34,565 nt of DNA from a virus: positions 1 to 34,565 of the IMG/VR virus record IMGVR_UViG_3300025410_000623, one strand, 5' to 3'. How positions within the stretch are numbered: position 1 is the first letter of the stretch; each line of letters begins with the position of its first letter. The translations under genes and the position numbers were made by a program. The notes under the pieces were generated by a model. That model was not told the DNA's origin. It did no database searches and saw nothing but the letters and a program-made list of their open reading frames with translations. Positions 10,047 to 17,155 of this stretch are shown here, piece after piece.

Positions 10047-10955
10047 ATGTTAAAGGGAACTTACGTATTTAAACAAGATGGACAAGAAATAGGAAGATCT
10101 GAAAATGTCATTACTACTAATGGCAAGACTGCAATACTGCAATATTTAAGCGGATCTTTATCTGAATGGGCATCATCAATAGCTGTAGGTGCAATGCCTT
10201 CTGCAATAGCTCCCGCAAATACAGCACCAGCAGTTTCAGATTTAGCCCTTGCATATGAAGTTGCCAGAAGTGCTGTAACCTTAAAGTCTTTTCAAATAGC
10301 AAGTCCTAATCTATTAATAGTAAAAGGAACCCTGGACTCATCTCTTTCTGCTAATATATATGAGGTCGGAGTATTTCCAATAAGTACTACAAATGTATTT
10401 GGAAACAGGGATACATTAATCCTAACTGATTTTTCAACACCAAATGATTGGACGGTAGCAAGCGGAAGTATTACAACGAATGCTTATGCTGCACAAAGCA
10501 CAATATCTCCAAGAGTAGGTTTGTATAGTTTAAATATGGCTGCAAATACTACTATAACAAATAGTAACTTTTTCTTAAACCTATCTTCTTATACACAACT
10601 TGATAGTTTAAATATACTAGCTAATGTTGGGTCAGGAAGTTCTGGAACATTGACTGCAACACTTACAGATGTAAATGGAGCAACAGTTTCCACAACCTAC
10701 AGCTTTAGCGGAACTGGTTATCAAATATTGTCTGCAAGCTTCCCATCAACCATATCTTCTTTATCTACAGTTAAATCAATATCATTAAGTACATCTGGCA
10801 GTTCATCAGCAATTACTGTAGACGCAATAAAAGTTTCAGTATTGGGTGAGATTACAAATACGACGGGAATTGTAAGTAGATCTATTCTAACAACACCTAT
10901 TGCAAAAACATACGGTATACCGTTAGACATAGAATATTACTTGCAATTAAGTTAG
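10047..10955 (+). CDS. putative tail fibre / baseplate-associated protein
   Basis: A 302-residue protein led by GGGAGAATAATG, nearly identical to the ribosome site of the preceding gene. The N-terminus (MLKGTYVFKQDGQEIGRSEN, then VITTNGKTAILQYLSG) resembles the start of phage fibre proteins that begin with a short strand-rich attachment domain. The remainder is Ser/Thr/Ala-rich and beta-rich. A stretch about residues 125-275 has alternating hydrophobic residues like a jelly-roll carbohydrate-binding module (DTLILTDFSTPNDWTVASGS). No catalytic motif is visible. It lies in a run of five tail genes on the same strand. I do not recognise a specific family. Confidence 0.55.
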   Translation: MLKGTYVFKQDGQEIGRSENVITTNGKTAILQYLSGSLSEWASSIAVGAMPSAIAPANTAPAVSDLALAYEVARSAVTLKSFQIASPNLLIVKGTLDSSLSANIYEVGVFPISTTNVFGNRDTLILTDFSTPNDWTVASGSITTNAYAAQSTISPRVGLYSLNMAANTTITNSNFFLNLSSYTQLDSLNILANVGSGSSGTLTATLTDVNGATVSTTYSFSGTGYQILSASFPSTISSLSTVKSISLSTSGSSSAITVDAIKVSVLGEITNTTGIVSRSILTTPIAKTYGIPLDIEYYLQLS

Positions 10956-10963
10956 GATAACAA

Positions 10964-12349
10964 ATGGCAACTAATGCACAATGGACACCTGCATCAACTA
11001 CCCAAACATCGTTAACTCAAACAGGGTTAACTCCAGGTACCTCCTATGTGCTTTTAGTTAGAGCTTATAAAAATAATGCGGATGGAACTAGAACCTATTC
11101 AGATTATGCTTCAATCCCATTTAAAGCTTCAGATGTAGCCCCAAGCGGATTAAATGCCCTTACAGTAAATAATGGAACAGATATACTTTTGAATGGTGGT
11201 TCAATATTTGCACAAAATACAAACAACCCATTCCCAACAAATCTGGGCAAGTTTAATGTAGTTACAGGTACAACAACTGGCACAGGCGTAGTAATGAATA
11301 ATACTGGTATTGCTGCTTTTAAACAGGGCACAAGAGAGTTTTATTTAAATGCAGCAACAGGAGATGCGTATTTTGCAGGAACAATTACTTCTCCAGCAAT
11401 TCAAAGCACAAACTATTCACCATCAACATTGACTGATGGTTCTGCATACTCAACAGCTGGAACATATATTAATTTAAATAATGGTTCAATTACCTCTCAA
11501 AACTTTAGAATTGATTCCTCTGGTAATGCTTTCTTTAAAGGAGATGTTTCTGCTGCAACAATTAATGGACAATCTACAGTTTCTTATATAAACTCAACTG
11601 CAACTACTGTTGCACAAACTGCTGCAAATGGTAAAAATAAAATTTATTATAGTACAGGTACAACACTAACTACAAGCTATGCACCAAATGGAGTACAATA
11701 TACAGTTACTACTGCTTCAGGAAGCAGTTCTCAATCCTCTACATTTCCTTCATCAATACCAGTTGGAGGAGTTACTTCTGGGGTTACTTTAGGATTAGCT
11801 GGAGATACTTGGTTTTCATATAATAGTGCACATATTGTTATTGCACAATATATATGCAATGGCGGTACCTCTTGGACACAAGTCCAAGTTAGTGGATTAA
11901 CCATAGCAAATATTGATGCTGGAGCCATCACTGGTGGCACAATTAGTGCTTCAATTTCAATGACTTCTCCATATATTTCTGGTGGAACAATTAGTGGTGC
12001 AGTAATACAAACTCCAGGATATTTGCAAGCAGGCAAGTACGGTTTAGCAATGACCAACACTGGATCAGATTCATTGTTTTTTAGTTATGGAACAACTCAA
12101 GTAGCATCAATATCTGCATTCAGTACAAGTGGAATTTCAATTCAAAATTTAAGTAATGGTGGCACAAATAGCTCTTTGATAGTTGGACCAAGTCCTTCAA
12201 ATGACTATTTTTCTGTTGTAAGCGTAATTAATGGAAATCCTTCATATGGTGGATCATCGGGTCACTTAAGAAATATTTGGGCATCTCCACTATCATTAAA
12301 TGCTTCTCCAACAGGAGGATCTTCTGGAGATATTTGGGTGGGTTGGTAA
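10964..12349 (+). CDS. tail fibre shaft protein
   Basis: A 461-residue protein, start preceded by TTAGGATAACAAATG. Residues 1-60 look like the end of a fibronectin-III domain (TGLTPGTSYVLLVRAYKNNA). From about 120 on there are short repeated turns typical of tail-fibre shafts: EFYLNAATGDAYFAGTITS, later FRIDSSGNAFFKGDVSAATI. This motif also occurs in fibre/central tail proteins of other siphoviruses, where the segments alternate strand and glycine turn. Later text such as ITGGTISASI and ISGGTISGAVI repeats a GGTIS element that suggests a beta-helical or triple-stranded shaft. The C-terminus (GSSGDIWVGW) runs directly into the next ATG. It is probably an oligomeric fibre. Confidence 0.65.
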   Translation: MATNAQWTPASTTQTSLTQTGLTPGTSYVLLVRAYKNNADGTRTYSDYASIPFKASDVAPSGLNALTVNNGTDILLNGGSIFAQNTNNPFPTNLGKFNVVTGTTTGTGVVMNNTGIAAFKQGTREFYLNAATGDAYFAGTITSPAIQSTNYSPSTLTDGSAYSTAGTYINLNNGSITSQNFRIDSSGNAFFKGDVSAATINGQSTVSYINSTATTVAQTAANGKNKIYYSTGTTLTTSYAPNGVQYTVTTASGSSSQSSTFPSSIPVGGVTSGVTLGLAGDTWFSYNSAHIVIAQYICNGGTSWTQVQVSGLTIANIDAGAITGGTISASISMTSPYISGGTISGAVIQTPGYLQAGKYGLAMTNTGSDSLFFSYGTTQVASISAFSTSGISIQNLSNGGTNSSLIVGPSPSNDYFSVVSVINGNPSYGGSSGHLRNIWASPLSLNASPTGGSSGDIWVGW

Positions 12350-13957
12350 ATGCCTGCTAACATAAATGCTGGTGGAACATGGCAAAAAATATCTAAAATT
12401 TGGGCAAACGCTGGTGGAACTTGGCAGCAAATTCAAAAAGGTTGGGTAAATGCTGGTGGAACCTGGGAATTATTTTATTCGGGTAGTGGTTTACAACCAC
12501 CTGCTTCAATTTATGCATATCCTTTAGGTGGCAATGAAGTAGAGGTTACTTGGGGCAATGCCACTGCAGATTCTGGTTATACATTAACATATGATCTTTA
12601 TAGAAATACAACGGGGTCCACTCCCTCCTCTGGATCAACACCTTTTTCATCTGGAATTTCTTATACTTCTTATGTTGATACAAATGTAACTGTAGGATTA
12701 ACTTATTATTATTGGGTAAGATCAGTAGAAACAAGTGGTTCAACGATAAATAAATCTATTTGGGTTGGCCCAGCATCTGCAACAGTTATTTCAGAATCTT
12801 CATTATCATTTTCATCAATTACATTTTCTAATTATACCAGCATTGGATACACAGCTTCTTGGACATATACAAATCCAACCAGTTCAAATTTTTCTTATGT
12901 TGCTTTTGATAATGCAAGCTCTTACACTACTGCAAGCAACCCGCTAGGCTCTTTTACCGCAAATGCAAATTCCTCTGGAGTTGCAGCAAGCATAACTGTA
13001 TCATCATTGCCAACATCATGGTCATCAGATACTCTTTATTTACAATCTTCTGATGGAACTGTAACTCAAACAGGACAAGCAGTAAATCCAAATCCAAATG
13101 GTTATGCTGCCTATGTTGATTGTACTGGAACAAGCGGAAATTATTTTGGTACATATGGAACTCCACCAAATCCTCCTACAACAGGTCACAGCTATAAAGT
13201 AGGAACAGTGCCCAGTACTGGTTTAAGTTCAAATGAAATTATTAGTTATTTGGGTGTACCAGCTGCTTGTTCAGGATTTCCAACGCCAACCCCAACATCA
13301 ACGTCTACTTCAACTCCTACATCTACCACAACGCCTACACCAACTTCAACGCCTGCACCATGTCCACCGTCAACTGGCGGTCCATATACAGCAACAAGAG
13401 CAACTGATGCCACTTGTGCAGATTTAGGTTTAATTTATGTTTGTACATCATATAATCAAATTATTCAATATTGCTTATCAGCAACTCCAACTCCTACATC
13501 AACATCTACTACAACACCAACGCCTACATCTACTACAACACCAACGCCTACATCTACTACAACACCAACGCCTACATCTACTACAACATCTACATCAACA
13601 CCAGCACCAACTTTACCAGCTTGCCCAGGACAGGTAACAAATCCAACAAGCTATACATGTGCAGATTTAGGATTGCCTTATCTTGGAAATTATACACAAT
13701 ACAATATCCCTTATACATGGCAATGTTGTGGATCAGCAACACCAGCTCCAACTTCAACAAGTACTTCAACTTCAACAAGTACTTCAACTTCAACGCCAGC
13801 TCCAACTTCAACAAGTACTTCAACTTCAACAAGTACTTCAACTTCAACGCCAGCTCCAACTTCAACCTGTTCGCCAAACCAAGGTCAATCTTGTGGTCAT
13901 TATGGCAATGGATTTTACAACTGTGCGGGACTTTGTGCTGGAGACCATTGCTGCTAA
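12350..13957 (+). CDS. mucin-like, cysteine-rich tail fibre protein
   Basis: A 535-residue protein starting directly after the previous stop. Residues 6-39 hold three copies of NAGGTW with an exact 14-residue period, like the GGxW repeats of other phage minor tail proteins. About 50-140 is a fibronectin-III-like domain, and a second beta domain runs to about 240. After about residue 310 low-complexity Thr/Ser/Pro linkers (TPTPTSTSTSTPTSTTT) alternate with three small cysteine-rich modules. Two modules share a T-C-A-D-L-G-L core; the last ends GLCAGDHCC. The linkers resemble O-glycosylated linkers of extracellular proteins and would make an extended stalk. The DNA under the linkers is a minisatellite. 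It is the last tail gene before the hydroxylase/glycosyltransferase cassette and is the natural candidate substrate. Host-adhesion function is inferred. Confidence 0.7.
   Translation: MPANINAGGTWQKISKIWANAGGTWQQIQKGWVNAGGTWELFYSGSGLQPPASIYAYPLGGNEVEVTWGNATADSGYTLTYDLYRNTTGSTPSSGSTPFSSGISYTSYVDTNVTVGLTYYYWVRSVETSGSTINKSIWVGPASATVISESSLSFSSITFSNYTSIGYTASWTYTNPTSSNFSYVAFDNASSYTTASNPLGSFTANANSSGVAASITVSSLPTSWSSDTLYLQSSDGTVTQTGQAVNPNPNGYAAYVDCTGTSGNYFGTYGTPPNPPTTGHSYKVGTVPSTGLSSNEIISYLGVPAACSGFPTPTPTSTSTSTPTSTTTPTPTSTPAPCPPSTGGPYTATRATDATCADLGLIYVCTSYNQIIQYCLSATPTPTSTSTTTPTPTSTTTPTPTSTTTPTPTSTTTSTSTPAPTLPACPGQVTNPTSYTCADLGLPYLGNYTQYNIPYTWQCCGSATPAPTSTSTSTSTSTSTSTPAPTSTSTSTSTSTSTSTPAPTSTCSPNQGQSCGHYGNGFYNCAGLCAGDHCC
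12365..12466 (+). repeat. 42-base periodic NAGGTW coding repeat
   Basis: Three copies of the codons for NAGGTW begin at 12365, 12407 and 12449, giving an exact 42-base period at the N-terminus of the fibre. Copies differ mainly at third codon positions, so the repeat is selected as protein rather than recently copied. Confidence 0.8.
13511..13582 (+). repeat. 24-base tandem repeat, three perfect copies
   Basis: Three identical 24-base units lie head to tail at 13511-13534, 13535-13558 and 13559-13582, each encoding eight residues of Thr/Pro/Ser linker. The unit core is ACACCAACGCCTACATCTAC. The perfect identity, including synonymous sites, indicates recent slippage or recombination. Confidence 0.9.
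13742..13866 (+). repeat. 54-base tandem repeat, about 2.3 copies
   Basis: A 54-base unit starting CCAGCTCCAACTTCAACAAG begins at 13742, 13796 and 13850; the third copy stops after 17 bases. Within it the 18-base word ACTTCAACAAGTACTTCA recurs. It encodes 18 residues of Pro-Ala-Pro followed by alternating Thr/Ser, in frame, so copy-number change would lengthen or shorten the stalk without a frameshift. Confidence 0.9.
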
Positions 13958-13960
13958 TTA

Positions 13961-13989
13961 TTGACATCATTTACTTACAATGATATAAT
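13961..13989 (+). promoter_or_regulatory. consensus sigma-70-type promoter for modification cassette
   Basis: TTGACA (13961-13966) and TATAAT (13984-13989) are separated by 17 bases, with a TGA extended -10 just before the -10 box. This is a full match to the housekeeping consensus. It begins three bases after the fibre stop codon. Predicted transcription starts near 13996, immediately before the AAAGGAG ribosome site and TTG start at 14009. It would drive the six-gene cassette ending at 17963. Confidence 0.85.
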
Positions 13990-14008
13990 AAATAAAAAAG
14001 GAGTAATT

Positions 14009-14386
14009 TTGAAAAAGTATTATAATTTAATTATAGATAAAGAGATTATCCCCTTTGATTATGTTGAGATAGATCCAATTACGCAAATTCCATCTGATGA
14101 AGTATCTGCTATGTATGAAGTTATGTTTAATTCATCTAATAAATTTATTGATATTTCTTCTTTGCCGTATGATCCAATTGTTGGCAGTGAATGGGATGGA
14201 ACAAATTTTTATGATATTGGGGGAGTGATTTCAATAGATTATAATAAAACTAATTTAACAAGAATAGCTTTTCTAAAAGATTCAACTTATTTAGGAAGAA
14301 TAATGTATAATCAAACTGATAAGGCAAAGATGTTGATTGCAGCATTGTTAAGCCAACCCAAAATAGTATTAGATAGGATAGAGTAA
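14009..14386 (+). CDS. unknown protein, first gene of modification cassette
   Basis: I do not recognise this protein of about 125 residues. An upstream TTG at 13961 is in frame, but that TTG is the first half of the -35 box of a consensus promoter, so it cannot be the start on the main transcript. The TTG at 14009 follows AAAGGAG by five bases and is the best start, giving a protein that begins with KKYYNLIIDKEIIPFDYVEI. The protein is acidic and soluble-looking with no membrane segment or cysteine cluster. Residues about 60-90 have the pattern YDPIVGSEWDGTNFYDIGG. It shares one base with the next gene. As the first gene of the cassette it could be a partner or substrate protein; that is speculation. 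Confidence 0.7.
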   Translation: MKKYYNLIIDKEIIPFDYVEIDPITQIPSDEVSAMYEVMFNSSNKFIDISSLPYDPIVGSEWDGTNFYDIGGVISIDYNKTNLTRIAFLKDSTYLGRIMYNQTDKAKMLIAALLSQPKIVLDRIE

Positions 14387-14664
14387 TGTCTGAAGAAAAA
14401 ACACCTTGGCAGTTATGGAAAGAACAAAATGCAGGAATAGATCCAAAAATCTTACATAAAGAAAATAATAAAAAAGATGTAAAGCCATGGGATATTTTAA
14501 ACCCTAATACACAATGGGATTCTGAAGAAGGCGAAAAAAGATATGAAATATGTAAGGTTTGCCCAGAATTAATTAAATTAACAAAGCAATGTAAAAAATG
14601 TGGTTGTTTTATGAATGTAAAAACAAAAATGAAAGAAGCAACTTGTCCAATAGGAAAATGGTAA
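14386..14664 (+). CDS. small cysteine-rich zinc-ribbon protein
   Basis: This 92-residue protein starts at an ATG overlapping the previous stop. The C-terminal half carries C56-x2-C59, then C69-x2-C72-x-C74 and C87 in the text EICKVCPELIK, QCKKCGCFM and ATCPIGKW. This cysteine pattern occurs in small proteins of many cyanophages and other T4-like phages and probably binds zinc. Its biochemical role is not known. The N-terminal 50 residues are charged and likely flexible (TPWQLWKEQN). In phage genomes such proteins are often found beside 2-oxoglutarate oxygenases, as here, where the next gene is one. Confidence 0.75.
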   Translation: MSEEKTPWQLWKEQNAGIDPKILHKENNKKDVKPWDILNPNTQWDSEEGEKRYEICKVCPELIKLTKQCKKCGCFMNVKTKMKEATCPIGKW

Positions 14665-14668
14665 TTAG

Positions 14669-15268
14669 ATGTTTGAATTTGAAGAACTTGCCACGGGTAT
14701 TGTAAGTTATACCAATGTAATTGAAAATCCAGAAGATTTTATTAATGATCTTGAAGGATTGGTATTAATAAATAATTTAGCTTGGGCGGATGCTGGTCAA
14801 CAAACTGGTTATGAAAATGGTGTGGTTAAAAGCATAAGAGATTGCAAAACAATATCTTTGCCTCCTATTGATAATAATCAACCATTAAGAGAAACTACCC
14901 CTTATGCACAAGTAATGGTTCATGATTTTTTAAATGAATCTTTGTATCCCGCAATTAATCATTATAAAAATTTATATGCAGCATCCCAATGGGCTGATTC
15001 AGAAGGATGGCAAATATTAAAATATGGTAAAAATAATCATTTTATTAATCATTATGATGATGCAAAATCTTATCCACGCACAGTATCTATGAGTTTTTAT
15101 CTAAATGAAGATTATGAGGGCGGGGAAATAGAATTTGGTAGATTTAATTTAAAAATTAAACCAAAAGCAAATCAAATGATTATGTTCCCATCAAATTATA
15201 TTTATAACCACACGGTTCACCCAGTTATATCTGGCACTAGGTATGCAGTAGTGGCATGGTGGAATTAA
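14669..15268 (+). CDS. 2-oxoglutarate/Fe(II) oxygenase, prolyl-4-hydroxylase type
   Basis: A 199-residue dioxygenase that would couple 2-oxoglutarate decarboxylation to hydroxylation of a substrate. The Fe(II) site is visible: H128-Y-D130 in NHFINHYDD, and the distal H181 in NHTVHPV. R191 in SGTRYAVVAWW is placed to bind the 2-oxoglutarate C5 carboxylate. YPRTVSMSFYLNEDYEGGEI is the conserved strand-turn of the P4H family (compare LYLNDdfeGGE). All catalytic residues appear intact and the length fits single-domain phage and bacterial P4H-like enzymes. The start is four bases after the previous stop. Related phage enzymes have mostly unknown targets. Proline in the neighbouring fibre is a plausible substrate given the glycosyltransferase two genes downstream. 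Confidence 0.88.
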   Translation: MFEFEELATGIVSYTNVIENPEDFINDLEGLVLINNLAWADAGQQTGYENGVVKSIRDCKTISLPPIDNNQPLRETTPYAQVMVHDFLNESLYPAINHYKNLYAASQWADSEGWQILKYGKNNHFINHYDDAKSYPRTVSMSFYLNEDYEGGEIEFGRFNLKIKPKANQMIMFPSNYIYNHTVHPVISGTRYAVVAWWN

Positions 15269-15272
15269 TTAA

Positions 15273-16244
15273 ATGTCTCAAATAAAACTAGTGCAGCTAG
15301 ATCCAAATGGTTTATGTAATTCTGGCTGTTGGTTTTGTCCAGTAGCATACTCTCCTAATCCAGAAATTGGTAAAAAGAATATGCCTTTAGATACATTAAT
15401 AGATATTTTAATACAAATAAAAAATGGAATTGGTGACTTTGTTGCTTCGGATTTTACATTTGTTTATACCGCCCATTATAATGAAGTACTTTTGTATAAA
15501 GATTTTGAGGGAATGTTAAAAGTAATGCGTGATTTACAATTTAGAACGATGGTTTTAACAAATGGTATTCCGCTTACTCCAGAAAAAACAGATTTAATAA
15601 ATAATTATAAAGATGTTGTTGATTTAATTAATTTCAATGTACCTTCAGCTGACGCAGACACTTGGGCAAAAATGACTAATCGTAATCCAAGAATACATGA
15701 TAAAATAATTAATAATATTTCTTATGCCACACAAGTTTTGCCTTCTCAGATGTTGTCCATACAAATAAATGGAATTAACGAAAGTTCTTTGCCAGAAAAT
15801 GGTGGTTGGATGCAACCACTTGAAAATGCACCAAAGCTAAATTTATCAAATACCGACGGAGACTTAGCAACAGCATTTAATGATTTTAAAAGAATATTTC
15901 CAAATATAAATGTTTTTACAAATTCTGGACTGGTAGATCGTGCTGGTAATCTAGATGAAAATAGAGTAATGACTAATATGCCAGCTATTGAAAGATACAA
16001 TAAAAAAGGAAGCAAAGTTATAGGATGTAGCAATATGGGAGATAGAACTCAAACTTGGCTACATGTTAACGCAAATGGTGATGTATTTATTTGTTGTAAT
16101 GATTATAATTTTGAAACTGTTTTTGGTAATGTAAATCAATCTTCTATTAAAGAGATATGGGAAAGCGATTTAAGGCAAAAAACAATTAAGCATTCATTTG
16201 AAAATTTGTGTACAACTTGCTCCCATGCAATATGGGGAGATTGA
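15273..16244 (+). CDS. radical SAM enzyme with SPASM-like C-terminus
   Basis: A 323-residue radical S-adenosylmethionine protein. The N-terminus has C15-x3-C19-x2-C22 (NGLCNSGCWFCPVAY), the motif that holds the 4Fe-4S cluster which cleaves SAM. The barrel follows to about residue 240. The C-terminal part has cysteines in KVIGCSNMG, DVFICCNDYNFETVFGNV and ENLCTTCSHAI, with the GNV....I.EIW pattern of SPASM/twitch domains, which bind auxiliary clusters. SPASM proteins often modify peptides or proteins, but others act on small molecules or sugars. Its place between the hydroxylase and the glycosyltransferase suggests work in the same pathway. The substrate cannot be told from sequence. Confidence 0.88.
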   Translation: MSQIKLVQLDPNGLCNSGCWFCPVAYSPNPEIGKKNMPLDTLIDILIQIKNGIGDFVASDFTFVYTAHYNEVLLYKDFEGMLKVMRDLQFRTMVLTNGIPLTPEKTDLINNYKDVVDLINFNVPSADADTWAKMTNRNPRIHDKIINNISYATQVLPSQMLSIQINGINESSLPENGGWMQPLENAPKLNLSNTDGDLATAFNDFKRIFPNINVFTNSGLVDRAGNLDENRVMTNMPAIERYNKKGSKVIGCSNMGDRTQTWLHVNANGDVFICCNDYNFETVFGNVNQSSIKEIWESDLRQKTIKHSFENLCTTCSHAIWGD

Positions 16245-17155
16245 TGAAAAGCATATTTGTTCAAATAAGCTCATATCATGATTTAGAATTAAGTAAAACA
16301 ATCATGAATGCTATTGAAAAATCTTCAGGAATAAATCAAATAAATTTTGGGGTACATTCAATTTATTATGAAAATAATAATATAGAAATACCAGATTTGC
16401 CAAATGTTAAATATGTTATTAGTAAAGCACCAGACAATATAGGTATGGGCCGTGGAAGAGCTATAGCACATCAATTTTATGCTGGTGAAGATTACTATCT
16501 TCAAATTGATTCGCATAGCAGATTTGATAATAATTGGGATTCATATTTAATTAATTTAATTGAATACTATAAATCAGAGGGAATTGATAAACCTTTAATA
16601 ACAAACTATCCTAAACTTTATTGGTATGAAAATGATAAAGAAAAAATTAGAGAAATTGAAGATGTTGTAACACAGTTTTATTGGAAAGATCCAGAAGGCT
16701 TTAAAAATCATAGGATGCTTACCCAAGGAACTTATACTCCAAAAGAAAAAAACTATCATACAATAACGGTATCTGGCGGTTCAATTTTTGTTGAAGGTGA
16801 ATTTTTAAAACCAAATGAACTTATATATGCTAATGGTGAAGAAGTTTTTATTGCTGCAAGAGCTTTTACTAGTGGGTATTATTTAATGGCTCCAACAAAA
16901 CAGTTTATGTATCATTTATATTGGGAAGCTGATAAAGACAACAAAAGAAGAATTGTTTGGCATGATTTCTCAGAATTGTGTGCTTCCTTAAATGAAATTT
17001 CTAGAAATGAAATTTTTAATGTTTTATCAAATGGTTTAAAAGGAGAAGGTAGGCTGGGGGAAGAAAGAACTATTGAACAGTATGGCGAATACTGCGGGCT
17101 AGACTTTAAAAACGGATTGATATTAGATAATGGTGAAGATGTTATACGAAGATAA
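16244..17155 (+). CDS. GlcNAc-transferase-like glycosyltransferase (Skp1 Gnt1-type)
   Basis: A 303-residue GT-A fold enzyme. I chose ATG 16244, which shares one base with the preceding TGA and has GGGGA upstream; an in-frame ATG at 16208 would overlap more of the radical SAM gene. The signature GMGRGRAIAHQFYAGEDYYL followed by QIDSHSRF, with metal-binding D89-x-H91, matches the Pfam GlcNAc family (PF11397, CAZy GT60-like). That family includes the Dictyostelium Skp1 UDP-GlcNAc:hydroxyproline transferase. Later GEEVFIAARAFTSGYYLM and FMYHLY fit the same family. The likely donor is a UDP-sugar, plausibly UDP-GlcNAc, and the acceptor may be hydroxylated proline or Thr/Ser. The family assignment is good; donor and acceptor are inferred. 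Confidence 0.85.
   Translation: MKSIFVQISSYHDLELSKTIMNAIEKSSGINQINFGVHSIYYENNNIEIPDLPNVKYVISKAPDNIGMGRGRAIAHQFYAGEDYYLQIDSHSRFDNNWDSYLINLIEYYKSEGIDKPLITNYPKLYWYENDKEKIREIEDVVTQFYWKDPEGFKNHRMLTQGTYTPKEKNYHTITVSGGSIFVEGEFLKPNELIYANGEEVFIAARAFTSGYYLMAPTKQFMYHLYWEADKDNKRRIVWHDFSELCASLNEISRNEIFNVLSNGLKGEGRLGEERTIEQYGEYCGLDFKNGLILDNGEDVIRR

Noticed and set aside
13511-13866. Possible CRISPR array
   Set aside because: The repeats are directly head to tail with no unique spacers and encode an in-frame linker. No cas1 or cas2 is present.
12350-13957. Diversity-generating retroelement target
   Set aside because: No reverse transcriptase or template/variable repeat pair is visible; the variation expected here is repeat copy number.
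13590-13970. 126-residue frame on the minus strand and a 170-residue frame at 13471-13983 on the plus strand
   Set aside because: Both are by-products of the Thr/Ser/Pro repeat DNA, which is free of stops in several frames. They show repeat-like Leu/Lys/Gln text and overlap the real fibre gene.
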